NCBI GenBank assembly: GCA_921293015.1
Contig: OV121088.1
Coordinates: 20,559,645-20,623,644 of the forward strand
DNA length: 64,000 bases
DNA from: Phorcus lineatus
Lineage: Eukaryota; Mollusca; Gastropoda; Trochida; Trochidae
Direction of reading: 5' to 3'
How positions within the stretch are numbered: position 1 is the first letter of the stretch; every line of letters begins with the position of its first letter. Made by a program: the position numbers and the translations under genes. Shown one piece after another: positions 1 to 12,407 of the stretch. The notes under the pieces are model-generated. The model did no database searches. It saw nothing but the letters and a program-made list of their open reading frames with translations, and was not told where the DNA came from.

Positions 1-1190
1 TAGCATGAGAAGAAAGAAGATTTACCCAATTGAACTTCAGACATGAAAATTTATCATTTATTGAATTGTAATGCTTTACTGAATCAAACTTTTAATCTGA
101 TTAAAGATTTTTATATTCAATCTCTATCTACAATGCAATTTAAGGATAAAATGTGTAATCAATATACTGTCACGCTTTATCAAAATCATTTTTGCCCTCT
201 TTCTGACCTCCTTCATTTGAGATGTAATTTTTACTTTATGACATATCTAGTTATCCAAAAATAAAGAAAAATAGTTTCTGTAATAGATTTTGTTGACACA
301 TTGATAATATGTACTCTTACTAGATCCCCCGGTATAATTCATGATTTGATTCTTATTTGTACAATAACATGAACTCAAGTTTTTTGACTTGTTAACAATT
401 TGTCTATCTTTTTGTGCTACTGTCATCTTGTTTGTATGTTCTGTTGTTGTCAATATATGCACAGAACGTATGTGTCCGCTAGAGCCAATAATGTCAACAT
501 GTCTACCTAAGTCAATTATGTAAACAACACCACGAGTGCGACCTGTCAGTTAAGACAAGGCAGTATTTTGTGGCAGAATGTGATTTGCCAGTAACAGTTT
601 TGCTGGTTGAAAAAGTGACATTTGTTTTCAAAGGAATTGTAGAATTATTTTGCTATATCATTTAACAAACGAATTATGTTTTAGAATTACTGTTTTAGAA
701 TTCTGTTCTGTGGTGTGTACATTCCCTGAGATAAGTAGGGCTTTAACACTTCATATTTATATGAGTTCTAAATACCTATTTCTTGTGTACAAATTTGAGA
801 GTCAGTGCTCCTAAGTACATATGGTTTTGGTCCTATCATGAATGTGCCGCTTACTTCCTAAACCGGTTTTGGAATGTCACATACCAGAATGAAGCTTATC
901 CAATGAGAAGTATGAAAAAAAAAACCAGTTTGTTGTACAGGTTTTGGTGTTTAGTCCCTGTAAACTTTTCCAGGCAAACCACAATGCCCAAAATGCCGTA
1001 CAAAATTGCTGTCATACCGTACACCTGACCCCTCAATATCGTACACAGTGTTTGTTCTCAGTTTGTAAGTGCTTGTTGGTTGAGTACACTTTTAAAATTA
1101 TAGTTAGATCCTCTGACTGTACTAAAGACGTAGTGCAAACAAAGTGTGCTATTCACTCCTTTTTCTGTTAACCATGATTTAATGACTATA
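1..1190. other. No gene seen; AT-rich intron or flank
   Basis: No coding pattern, RNA gene or clear repeat boundary is seen. Short open frames here have no recognisable motif. The stretch lies downstream of the last ferlin exon found, so it may be ferlin intron or 3' flank. Confidence 0.5.
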
Positions 1191-1194
1191 ATTT

Positions 1195-1370
1195 GGCTTT
1201 GATACAAACCTTAATTCAGAATGTGGTGATATAAATTCAAAACATCTGAACTTCGTTCCCACAACACATAAATGATGGTTTTCTATGAAAATCTCAAAAC
1301 AACCATAGAAATGCACAAAAGCGGAGATGATTTCCAATTATCCAATTTACATGGATACTAGTTATTCCTA
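1195..1370 (+). repeat. Diverged relative of the 37.2-kb TTAA MITE
   Basis: The stretch with TTTTCTATGAAAATCTCAAA and TACATGGATACTAGTTATTC follows the same word order as the MITE at 37193-37653. It ends where the pogo-like transposase remnant begins, so one element probably landed in or beside the other. Ends are approximate. Confidence 0.55.
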
Positions 1371-2350
1371 TCAAATGGACAGAGCCACTGGGTTGTATGG
1401 GGATACGAGAGCTGTAATGTTGTTCTCCCGTGCCTTCTCCAGAAAACCCAGTGTCTCGTGGGATGAATGGCTATCGAGGATGATCAGCTGGGGTCTCTCT
1501 GAGCTGCAGTGCTTGAGAAAATGGTCCTTTAACCACCTCTCCCCCTGCTGATCTTCCATCCAGGCTCTCTCCTGGTGTGTTTAGACGGTGCTGGGAATGC
1601 CAAGTTTGGTTTTGTAGGCACCCAGACTTCTTTGGGTTTTACCTCTCACAATTGCAATTGGAGGTATGTTCTTCCCAGCAGTGTTTACACATGCCAGGTC
1701 ATGGTCATTTCCAACACGACCAGGATTATTTTTGATCCCTGTTTGAGCGAATACCTTTGCCGGCCGGTGAGTGAGTGGAACCCCAGTTTCATCTATGTTC
1801 CATATGAGATGAGGTTTGTCGCTCATAGCTAGTGTGTTAATTAAACCAGCTAAAGTCTCAAAATAATTGTCAACAATGACAGGGTTTAACATCTTAGCTC
1901 TCATGGTAGATAACGCCACCGGTGCTCTTAATTTAACATCAGGGTGACGTTTTAGAAACCCTGATATTCATTTTTTCCCAGGAATCCCCCCTTTAAATGG
2001 ATTCTTGATATGGAGCTGCTTGCAGATTCTTGTCCCCTTTACTAACAACTGACGTCTAGTGATACCGAATCCCTGCATTGCGGCCGATTTAAACTTTTCT
2101 GCTACTTTGTTCTCGATGTCTGCAGAGATAGTTGGGGGCGCCCAAGATGTAAATCACCTTCGCATCTTCCAGTGACTCTGTCTGCAATCGTCATTACTGA
2201 TACACCATGTAGTTTGCTTGCTTTTCTATAGTATTCCCATGTTTACCACACTAACTGATAATGTTTCTTAATGAGATTTTTACTAAATCCTTCGCGATGA
2301 GGATTTTCCCAGAAAGTTCTTGATCTCTAATTTGGTTCAGCAATGCCATC
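1371..2350 (-). pseudogene. pogo/Tigger-like (DDE_1) transposase remnant
   Basis: Minus-strand frames encode PHLIWNIDETGVPLTHRPAK (1581-1919), the first catalytic Asp region, and PQLIILDSHSSHETLGFLEK (1371-1559), the second. Both are typical of pogo/Tigger/Jerky-type transposases. Weaker family-like fragments (for example ALLNQIRDQELSGK) run to about 2350 through several stops and shifts. The third catalytic Asp region (LQPLD) is absent because the C-terminus ends at 1371. It is a decayed DNA transposon, unrelated in function to the ferlin gene. Confidence 0.82.
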
Positions 2351-2359
2351 TGCAATGTA

Positions 2360-4195
2360 GTATACATTCTATTGCATGAAAGAGCATCAGTATTTAATGT
2401 GACCTAGCACAGGCATTAATTTTGTTCTTATTCAATTTAAATTAAGATTTTCTTCATACTCGATCCTGTCCTCGTCATTTAATTGCGTTTTCCATCAAAC
2501 CAGAACCTTAAACTAAATCTGATTAATGTTGATTTTTATGAAAACTGGAAAGTTATTCTTACAAATATGAATGATCTATTGATATATTTTGATCATTTCA
2601 TGTTTTTGGAAAACAAAATGCCTTCAAGGTAATCATAGTTTGTATGAATTTCGATTTATTCTTATCGGGTATAATCATGTATCAAACATTTTAGCACCAA
2701 CTACCATCACGTTATTCAACAGGATCAACAGATTCATGTAAATAAACTATTCATTTTGAGTGTACAATATTAGGAGAAAGTGATTTATTAATGTCTAAGT
2801 TGCCTAATATTGTACATCTAGTTTTTAAGAAATATATTTACCTCTTTGTATGAAACTTGTTAAACATTTATTAGATTACTGAGGTAAATATTCTGGCTGT
2901 TTTAGATACATCTCCATTTTCTGTGTTCACTTTTTGTACATACCGTAATCAATCAATAATCATCACAGGTTGCATAGGCAGGCTTTCCGTAAATTCTCGG
3001 ATGCAATCGAAAAGACTGCGCCTGCGCAGGCAACAGTCAAATTCGCCAATAAAATGGAGGAATATGATCACATGATAGTTTCTGATTGAGTGCTATAAAT
3101 AACACCAGGACACCCCTGAAAAGCAATATGCGGGCGACAAAAACAGAAACAAATCGTTGAATCAAAAACTTTATTGATATGAGGTGTACGGGAATTAGGG
3201 TACCGCATAGATTTTGGAGCACTGACTCTAAAGGGTAAACATGTTAATAACAGATATCATGTGTCCTTGACCTGTCATTCAAGGTCATACAATCTGTGAT
3301 CCCTTTTCATTGACTATAACAATCATATTATGATTTAAAAGGGACATTATACCGTAAAGCTGTCAAGCCTAATTGACCACTGTTGACCGTTACCTTAGAC
3401 TTCAGACAGGTAATGTAGTCACATGACACAAACTAAGCACAGCCCAACCTCTACAGGGGATTTTGTAATCACAAAACTTGTCCTGATTTGGATTTCACCC
3501 AATACGGTATCGAATAAAAACTAACAGTTTTCAATCAGAAAAAAAAACTTCTTTGAGAAAGTCAACAACGAATAATTTAATGATACAAAATGATTCCATG
3601 ATTTCGAAAAATGAATATTGTACCATGGGTCTTTCTTTTTCAATAAACAGTTACTTTGTGATTGCATATATACTAATCGTGTGTGATCAATTTGTTGAGC
3701 ATATACTTTATCAGAAACACATATGGCAAAATGAAGTTATATTTGTGTTTCTCGTCTATGTATTCTGACGTAACGGAGTACCAAACGATAAGCAAAAAAA
3801 TAATTTTTTTATCATTATACTTTTCTATTGCTTGAGTATTTTCTATTATTTCTTGGTTAAATCCCATTCTTTTCAATGGCGCATTTGAGCTCTACAGCCT
3901 TCAATTACATTTAATACATATCAAAGCTTTTCCTTTGATAACGGCCAGATGTGCGTCATTCAATGTTGTGTATCTCTCAGCATGACAGGTGGGGTAAGTA
4001 AATTGTGAAACATCTGGTTCTATAACATAACTAATGACAGAACAGTTGGTCTGTTACCTACTCATTACTATCGGCAACAGTATGTCTAGCTTAATGACTT
4101 TTGAGTTTGACAGTGACATCAGACTGTTTCGATATTTCTATTGCAGACACAAGATTAGAGTAAAGCAATGACAGTTTAGAACATAGATCTGACCA
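2360..4195. other. No gene seen; interspersed repeat fragments
   Basis: No exon-like stretch is recognised. About 3240-3340 resembles 16560-16680 (CTTGACCT...AAGGTCA, then TTTTCATTGACTATAACAA). About 3350-3450 resembles 33600-33680 (CCTAATTGACCA, then GTCACATGACAC). Both are fragments of unnamed interspersed repeats. Confidence 0.45.
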
Positions 4196-4199
4196 ATAA

Positions 4200-4865
4200 A
4201 TTAGGAATTGGATGGCAAAGCCCACACGATTCGAGTCTTACGCGACACATGCGCGATTTGTGCATGTCTGATGTGAAACCTTCATAATTGTCCATCCATG
4301 TTCGCTGGATCGGAGCTTTACGCGATTTCGGGTTTTGAGCACGGCTTTGCGTGAAAGTTTACGCAGTACTGCACTGTTTTACGTAAGTTATGCGTAGTGT
4401 GCGTAGTTCTTACATGGACAGTGTGCGAAATATGCGTGGAATGTCAGTGATCCTTCGCAAATATTTTGCCGCTATCGTGTTCATCGAAGACTTTCCACTG
4501 ACGATTAGCAGACATACGATGCATGGTTCGCGCATATGTGCCCATTGTGCGCAGTTCATACGTGAATCATGCGTGATCCATACGCAGTTCATTAGTGCAA
4601 GTACGCAGATTTTGCGTGGTTTTTCAGCGGACATTTCGTCGCTCACAACCACGTACTTGCCCTGTTTGCATGTTTATGCTCTAAAGTGCGTTGTTTGTTG
4701 GTGATTTGTGCGTGCTCTTTCCGTAGTTCTTGCGCAATTCATCGGTGATTTTTAATCCTGTAAACAGTGAAAATGGTCAAATTCTCGACGGACAGGCACA
4801 CACAACCAAACTTTGGGCGTGATTCGTGCATTTACACGACTTTTGGGCTGTGTGACCAGGCATTT
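4200..4865. repeat. TGCG/CGCA-rich segment, possible diverged MITE
   Basis: Words such as TGCGTAG, TGCGCAGTTC, TACGCAG and TTGCGTGG recur on both strands, and CpG is much denser than in the flanks. The ends show weak inverted similarity (GCAAAGCCCACACGA on the left; TCGTGT and AGCCCAAAAGTCG read inward on the right). Open frames on both strands follow from the self-complementary words and look non-coding. Confidence 0.35.
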
Positions 4866-4869
4866 ACAT

Positions 4870-5945
4870 ATTTATGGATGTAGTCAGCAAGTTTGTCATT
4901 TTCATTTTTGAACATGTTCAAATTAATGAAATGAAAAAAAAGGTAAATATTTTTTGCATTGACATTTAGGTACAGAGGCGTACACAACGTTGACTGTTTC
5001 TAACGAAAGGAAGGCTTTACTTGTCATATAAGTTTTATCACCTTTGATCAAATACATGTTTTGACTTTGATTCTACCCGACCTAACCTGATTGTCCGTGC
5101 TCAGAACCGCAAACATAAACAACAAATACTCTTTACTCTATCAGCACTTCTATAGCCAGAACTCAGGTTGCACAGACAATTCATAGCTGTGTAGGGAGCA
5201 CGCTGGTTGAGATTTCAGGCTCGCTGAGCCCTCATCACGCTTTGCTGGAAAAACACATCCAGTTAAAAACCATAAGATATAGATTCCCTTTAAAGATTTA
5301 AAAATTAGAATACAACAATTATGTAAAACTATGCAAAAGTTGTGACCTTGCTGTGACTTAAAACTTGGACCAATTGTACTTCTCGATAGTTCATATATAT
5401 ATATATATATGAAATTAGAGCCTCAAAGCACCAAAGCCCCCCTCCCCAGGTATAAGTAAGAACATATGTATAGGAGTTCTGAAAATGTTAGTAGGATAAG
5501 TTATAGCTATATACAATGTGCCGCAGCGGCAGCGGTGGAAACAGGAGAAAATCTGATAGCAGGGGCTTTATTAAATCGCAAGGGCACCGGTTCAGCTATT
5601 TATATTCCCGACCAGCATGTTGCACATTTTTATTGATTTTACATCATAATAAAGAGGAAATTACATCTTTTTAAAAGGACCGTCCTATCAGATTTTTTTT
5701 GGTGGAAACGAAATTCAAGGGGACATTCCCATTTATACAAGTATGTTATTAGTACGTGATTGTAACATAAACATTTGAAACATAGTACTGAGGATAATGT
5801 TTTGGCTTATTTGGATTTGACAACTAGATAAATGAGAGCACGTACTCGGTAAATAAAACAGGAATGGGAAACGAAGCCATTCGATCATCGGCACTACGAG
5901 TGTTAGAAGCCTTGCTGCAGCACTACGATTGATTGATTAGTCTTT
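4870..5945. other. No gene seen; repeat fragments and a short (AT)n
   Basis: An (AT)n run lies at about 5394-5410. The following text (AAATTAGAGCCT, then TATAATGTGCGGC-like words) matches 16780-17010. About 5190-5260 resembles the repeat end near 35750. No gene seen. Confidence 0.4.
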
Positions 5946-5947
5946 AA

Positions 5948-6553
5948 CATAGCTCACATGCCCCCGCAGCCCGTCTGATTTCTTCTCCCTCTAGTCTGAA
6001 TTAAAATGATTCTGGATAACCTGATTTACTAAAAGTTACTGTAATAGTTTAAGAGTAAATGTGGGCCCATTGGAGCATCAGATCTGTTAACTTTGTGAAA
6101 AATAATATTTTGGAAATGGCTTTCAAACTCGATCAAGAGCATCAACAGGTGTGTCCAAAAACAAAATTTCAATCACCTAAGTGTGATACTGTCTGAGAAA
6201 ACTTGTCCCTATTGAAGCATCAGATCTGTTAATCACTACAAGTCAAATTGCGCATTCAAAGGCCATAACTCTGTGAAAAATAATATTTCGGAAATGACTT
6301 TCGAACTCGATCAAGAGTATTATCAGGTGTATCCATAACCAAAATTTCACTCCTCTAGGTATAATAGTTTCTGAGTAAATCTGTTCCCACTGTACAACAT
6401 ATTATTAAGTCTGAAAAATGACGTTTCCATGATCTAGACCTAACATCTTTTAAATAAATTGACTGGACAGAAGGATGGACAGAAGAACAGAAGGACGGAG
6501 GGACAGAAGGACAAAATGAATGCTATATACCCGCGTACCCCCGCTACATTTAA
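5948..6553. repeat. Repeat family R1, copy 1 (internal ~180-bp units, GACGGA tail)
   Basis: It starts at CATGCCCCCGCAGCCCGTCT and ends with GAAGGACGGAGGGACAGAAG and a TACCCCCGCTAC border. Internally it repeats TTCGGAAATGGCTTTC--ACTCGATCAAGAG about every 180 bp. Related copies lie at 12408-13197 and 58780-58996. It has no coding potential. Confidence 0.65.
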
Positions 6554-6956
6554 TTGTTAATTTGTAGGTATTCTATCTATACATATAGTTTATAATATAA
6601 TATTGTGAAAGTACAGTGCTTTTTTGCGTGTCATTTTCCAACAAAGCAACATAGCAGACCGTAACCAATAGATAAGCTTCTTTCATTCCAAGAATAATTT
6701 TCAACTGATAAGAAAAATTATTGACATGGCAAATAATTCATAAATGTCACGATGATGATAATCTTAGTCTGTTTTCAAGAGCTATAATGGCACCTACTTT
6801 TGTAGTATACATATTCTAAACCTGTTATGGATTATGATTGTTTTACATGTTCATAAAAGTGAATCAATTTCAATTCCATGTATAATTTGCATATGTACCT
6901 AAAGAATTAAGAGATTTATAAAGTTTGGAATAAGACTATTTTCCACAATATATGAG

Positions 6957-7948
6957 GGTGAACTTTACATTTGGGTTACAGGTGAACTTTACATTTGGGT
7001 AACATGTAATCTTTACATTTGGGTAACATGTGAACTTTACATTTGGGTAACAGGTGAACTTTACATTTGGGTAACAGGTGAACTTAATTTACATTTGGGT
7101 AACAGGTGAACTTAATTTACATTTGGGTAACAGGTGAACTTTACATTTGGGTAACAGGTGAACTTTACATTTGGGTAACAGGTGAACTTTACATTTGGGT
7201 AACTGGTGAACTTTACATTTGGGTAACTGGTGAACTTTACATTTGGGTAACAGGTGAACTTTACATTTGGGTAACTGGTGAACTTTACATTTGGGTAACT
7301 GGTGAACTTTACATTTGGGTAACTGGTGAACTTTACATTTGGGTAACTGGTGAACTTTACATTTGGGTAACAGGTGAACTTTACATTTGGGTAACTGGTG
7401 AACTTTACATTTGGGTAACAGGTGAACTTTACATTTGGGTAACAGGTGAACTTTACATTTGGGTAACTGGTGTTTTACATTTGGGTAACTGGTGAACTTT
7501 ACATTTGGGTAACAGGTGAACTTTACATTTGGGTAACAGGTGAACTTTACATTTGGGTAACAGGTGAACTTTACATTTGGGTAACATGTGAACTTTACAT
7601 TTGGGTAACATGTAATCTTTACATTTGGGTAACATGTGAACTTTACATTTGGGTAACAGGTGAACTTTACATTTGGGTAACTGGTGAACTTTACATTTGG
7701 GTAACAGGTGAACTTTACATTTGGGTAACAGGTGAACTTTACATTTGGGTAACTGGTGAACTTTACATTTGGGTAACTGGTGAACTTTACATTTGGGTAA
7801 CTGGTGAACTTTACATTTGGGTAACTGGTGAACTTTACATTTGGGTAACTGGTGAACTTTACATTTGGGTAACTGGTGAACTTTACATTTGGGTAACTGG
7901 TGAACTTTACATTTGGGTAACTGGTGAACTTTACATTTGGGTAACAGT
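6957..7948. repeat. 24-bp minisatellite, about 41 copies
   Basis: The unit is GGTGAACTTTACATTTGGGT plus AAC and A or T. Variation is concentrated at one position (CAGGTG, CTGGTG or CATGTG), with two irregular units near 7090-7115 and one shorter unit near 7470. Because 24 is a multiple of three, long frames stay open on both strands (ELYIWVTG on plus, YPNVKFTS on minus). These are repeat artefacts, not credible proteins. Confidence 0.97.
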
Positions 7949-7949
7949 G

Positions 7950-8400
7950 TAACCTACAGGCACTGAGCTGGGATTTTGTCCAGGCCCTGAGGTTATGAAA
8001 CAATCTCTGTATTCAACTGAACTTGCATGGTGCTCAACTCACTGAGTTTGCTCACTGCTCATTTAATAAGACTGTTTGGGTCAGAATGTTATCGGGCTAT
8101 ATCACCTTCCTGCTTTCACAATAAATATCTTAAGTCACAGAGGCATATGAAAATAAAAATTATATCACTGCAATTGGTGACTAATCATCTTCATTTACTC
8201 ACAAAATTCACATATGGATGATTAGGATTTACAGGATTTTATATAGCAGGGAATAAAAACAATCTTTAGATGGATGAAGAAGGAGTTTCAAAGACTTTCT
8301 TGTAATAAATGTTGTATTGATGCCATGCGGACAATTCAACTTTAGTTGCATGATAACAATAACTAGGACTGCCGAGGCAGTACTTAGGTCTTCAAGATTT
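7950..8400. other. No gene seen
   Basis: AT-rich sequence between the 24-bp array and the 8.4-kb element, with nothing recognised. Confidence 0.4.
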
Positions 8401-8404
8401 CATC

Positions 8405-9580
8405 TTTGAGCTTCACGCCTTGGCTGTTTGGGGCAAACTAAGTGTTTTTCCAAATTGATATAGCATCTTGGAGACATTTTCAGTACACTGCTGTCATTTT
8501 AGCCTTATCCTGAACCAAAATTACATTTTGGGTACGTTTCCAGTACGTAGCAGATGTGTGAAAAGAGCGAGGTTTTCTTAGTTTACATGGCTCTCTGCAA
8601 GTTAAACGAAGAAAGCAAATCACTAATATGTAAGGGATATCTGGAGGGGATGGAGTACATGTTTGGATGTTCAAAAGGGACTACTTTTTGTTGAAATTAC
8701 TTTAATTACTTAATTATTGCGCCTGAATGCTGGCATATAAGTCTAGGGAGCTATCTCTTATAATTTTAAAAGACTTTGTCAGTCAGTCAGGCCTGGCATG
8801 GCAAGCAAGCTTTTTTGCTCGTTTCTCTACCTGCCTGATCAGATTTTGACAGCTTCTGACGCACGTAAGTGCATTTGGTCATCTCGCACAAACTGACCAT
8901 ATCTTCAGTTGTACGGACATCCGCTACAAAGAGCAATTTGTCCTTCTGTCGCCTGTCAATTACCTGATTTAAAAAATTGTTCTTTTCAGGGTGTCAGAGA
9001 ATAATATTTTAAACTTTTGACTTTTCACACGTACACAATCGCATTTACCTGTAAATCTTGACAGAAAGTGTTTTCTTTCAACTTTTCTATTAAACCCTTG
9101 CTAACGCACTTTAAGAATCTTGCTACAAGAGCAATGTAGAGTATTTCTTAAAATATTTACCTTTTCACATGTACACAGGCGCATTTACCGACATTTGGTC
9201 ATGTCACATATCTTGACAGAAAGTGTGTTTTCCTTCAACTTTTCAATTTAACCCTTGCTAATGCACTTTAAGAATCATGCTACAAGAGCAATGTAGAGGA
9301 TTTCTTAAAATATTTGCCTTTTCACATGTACACAGGCGCATTTACCGACATTTGGTCATGTCACATATCTTGACAGAAAGTGTTTTCCTTCAACTTTTCA
9401 ATTTAACCCTTGCTAACGCACTTAGTGAATTTTGCTACAAGAGCAATATTATACTTCGGAAAATGTCCGGTATTGGTTTTGAAAAGAAGAGAAGGGGGAG
9501 GGGGTGCATTTCATCACACCAGAGTGTGTTTTCCTTCAAATTCTGGCAATTTAACCCTTGCTAACGCATTTAACTGACAT
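8405..9580 (+). repeat. Interspersed element with ~150-157-bp core tandem repeats (pearl/Helentron-like?)
   Basis: A left arm (GGGGCAAACTAAGTG ... GGATATCTGGAGGGGA ... GTCAGTCAGTCAGGC) leads into a core repeat. The word ACCCTTGCTAA starts at 9094, 9251, 9406 and 9554 (spacing 157, 155, 148). A diverged second copy lies at 44085-45085. The arm plus ~160-bp core layout recalls pearl-type elements of bivalves, which have been linked to Helentrons; that link is inference. Confidence 0.6.
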
Positions 9581-9599
9581 AAAGAATGATGCAAACTTT

Positions 9600-10423
9600 G
9601 ATCCTTTGTATTTCAATGTTAAAGTACATATCTGAATTTATTGATAATTTTCCAAACATCAAAGTTCCTTCGGCTGTCTGGTTATATACTGAACAATGCT
9701 TTAAGATCTGTTGTTGATGCACAACGCTTTTTTAAACATACCCACCAAACACCACTTTTCCAAAAGGTAAAGTTTGACCCTTTCTCGTGACCGGAAGCAA
9801 CTATTCGCAAACGATTTTATTCTTTTATCCTGAAGACCTTGTTAATGTCTAACTCTCATGCCAAAGTCATAAAATTCCAAATTGGCCCAAAAGCTTCGCA
9901 TGTCTATTCCTCAGTAAGGGTTTTCAGCATACCCAATTTGGTCGAATTTGAAGCAGCCGTTTTGGCTGTATCTCGTTCACCTAATAAAGTAGATTTATAA
10001 AGCGCCTAAAACTGCCTGCTCACAGCGCTACAAAGATTAAAATAAAGATAATGTGCATGAATATTTGCAATCAGAATTTATGGAACTATGATATAAAACT
10101 TAATTCAAAGTGTCAGATATATATTGACCATTTGTTGAAGGAACCCACTTATCAGAATTGTAATTAATAATTGTATTACCATGTAGACATTTTGTCCCAC
10201 TCACTTTGAAAATTTAGCCAGCCATGCAAAAATGAAAGTAATATTAAGCAACTTGAGGGGTAAGTCCCTTAGTCAATTACTTTCAAAGGGTTTTAAGGAA
10301 CTCATTTGCCATGACCATATTTGAGAGAGGTTCAGTGCCAAGGAAGGTTTGAGATATTATGGACTACATGTCATTAAAACTATCAGGCTTGATCAATGAG
10401 CTAAACAGTTAATGGGATCTTAC
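9600..10423. other. Ferlin 3' intron, nothing recognised
   Basis: Sequence 3' of the exon j donor on the transcribed strand. I looked for the next ferlin exon and did not recognise it. Confidence 0.4.
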
Positions 10424-10522
10424 CTCAATTCCCGTTCTTTGCATGACAGGTCTTATTCCATTAGGAACAAGGTACAAATTTCCTTTCTTTGGTGGTAGGA
10501 ATGGCAAATCTTTTCCGGTGAT
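10424..10522 (-). CDS. DYSF-like: Ferlin exon j: post-C2 segment (PPKKGNLYLVPNGIRPV)
   Basis: This 99-nt exon has donor gtaaga. It encodes ITGKDLPFLPPKKGNLYLVP then NGIRPVMQRTGIE, as in the ferlin LPP---NLYMVPQGIRPV-Q-TAIE block. The acceptor is set at ...gggtttaag before ATC because that gives phase 0 after exon i and the expected family spacing. An alternative AG 19 bp upstream (10542) would put the reading frame out of phase. The next exon, expected to start with an (E)ILAWGLRNM-like sequence, was not located below 10424. Confidence 0.92.
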
Positions 10523-11178
10523 CTTAAACCCAAGAGAATAACTGCACATTAAAATGCAAAAAAATAAGGCCATGAATTCTGTAGCTCATTCAGCTTAACA
10601 TTTATTAGGCTGGGGCCATAGTATTATAATCACACATGCCTTATGAGTATGTACACATTTCAGCTTTCCTTTTTTTTTTGTTCAAGAGAAAAAGAGGAAA
10701 ATATGAGAGGCCACAAAGACATAATATTTTTAAATTATAATACCCATTCACCAAGGCATCTATAGACAACATTTCAGTTTTCTAGGTCTTTTTTTTTTGT
10801 GGGAAAAAAGGACCAAAACAGATTTTAACGGTGTGGCTCCTGGTAGCCTAATTAGGCACCAAAGGATTACTACATCTTTAAATCATAACTCAGATTAGCT
10901 AAGGAGTCTATACATAAGATTTCAGCTTTCTAGGCCTTTTACTTCTTGAGAAATCTATAAATTGTAATCCTGACTTATCAAGGTTCTGTTCAGGAAAAGT
11001 TGAAGATGTGAAAGGCATACAGATTGATGGAAGGACAGATTGATGTCTATAGCCATGACATGCCATATGAACATCAGGCCTTTCAGGAACAAAATAATCA
11101 GAAATGCCCAAAACAAAAAGGATTCATTGTAAAAAAAATTACTTTCTTTTTTAAGAATATGATTGTAAAGACTATCAC

Positions 11179-11328
11179 CTGAAAAAGCTCAAATGCAGCG
11201 AGAAGTTCTCCACCCTTCTGCCCCATGCGATCAATATCAAACCACTGCAGCACTGGTGTGCGTGCATCTCCTGGATCCAACTTTACCATGGGCTGTGCTC
11301 GTGTTCGACCAAGGAACTCTGGTTTTCC
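11179..11328 (-). CDS. DYSF-like: Ferlin exon i: end of the C2 domain
   Basis: This 150-nt, phase 0-0 exon has acceptor tacctgcag and donor gtgata. It encodes GKPEFLGRTRAQPMVKLDPG, DARTPVLQWFDIDRMGQKGG and ELLAAFELFQ. It matches the ferlin GxDEFLGR---P-V---W-P--R------GELLA-FEL block. The third loop-3 acidic position is Pro (KPEF against the usual xDEF), although the next Glu is kept. Confidence 0.95.
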
Positions 11329-12400
11329 CTGCAGGTACACAAATATCATGCAATATCATACATATGATGTACTTTTATAAATACTGATGACGTTCAAGAC
11401 TAAGAAACATACCAGTTACTTTACCTAGTGAAATACATCATCAAAATTGTCAAATGTTAGTGAACAAGATGTCTTAACACAAAATTGGAAGAAAATTAAT
11501 GAGACCATTTATTACCTAACAGGGCAATGTTATCGGGATTCATATTTTTAATAAGATCCATTACAATGCTTCGAAGGCACAGTTTGTCTATGAGCTTGCG
11601 TTTCCAATGTGACGATGGCAGGTTATCTGCATATGCTTGGATGTCGATATTGATTGTTTTCTTTCATTTCGGGACTTCGGTTATAAACAGAATATCATAT
11701 TCATGTTTACTACACTAATCCCTAGAAATCAGTATATCTCTCGCTCTCTTTTGGGAAATATTAATATTTAGGCGTCATGGACACTTATATAATATTCTTT
11801 ATATCATATTCCTTAAATAATGATACAAGAAAGAAAACAGTTTCTTTAAAAAAAATAGCAGTTAGGGAGTATAGCTATATATCTCTTGATTCATCTACAC
11901 ACTTTTATATATATTTGCCCTCTAGTGGAAATACTCTCTGTACGTTTTTTAAAAACATCGTAAAACATGATTTAAATCTAAGCCACCTACCAACATCCTA
12001 CCTTGACCATCTGACTCCCCTCCTTTGTTGTTTACCAATCCCAAATAAACATCAACCATGATTGTCCCCGGTTACTGTTAGCCCAGTGAAGTGTTACTGA
12101 AGTGCCATCTAAATGAGCACAGACATACACTACATCATTGCTGACCATAATTTTATGACCAATACTATGTTTATAGTTTGCTAAGTGGGTGGGCATGAAC
12201 TTGGGCTTGTTTGAATCCTCATTTCCACATCAAAATGATTGAATTACCCATTTTGAATCCTACAAAGATGATATTCTCAAAATTTTAGATTACTACTTGT
12301 AGCATGATTGGTGTCTGAAAATTTCTTATAAACTCTTAAAATTTCAGCCTCCTTGTCAATTCTTTTTGAGAGGAAAATTTCAGGTCTTAAAAAACAAGAA
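11329..12400. other. Ferlin intron, nothing recognised
   Basis: Intronic DNA 5' of exon i. Open frames here lack known motifs and fit no splice context. Confidence 0.4.
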
Positions 12401-12407
12401 AAAAGTG

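Noticed and set aside
4390-4704. Overlapping plus and minus coding frames
   Set aside because: They follow from self-complementary TGCG words; there is no protein motif.
7089-8003. Open frame of about 300 codons on the minus strand
   Set aside because: It consists of the 24-bp minisatellite; the frame is open only because the period is a multiple of three.
1-10423. Next ferlin exon (ILAWGLRNM-type)
   Set aside because: No match seen; it is probably beyond the window, though a short exon could have been missed.
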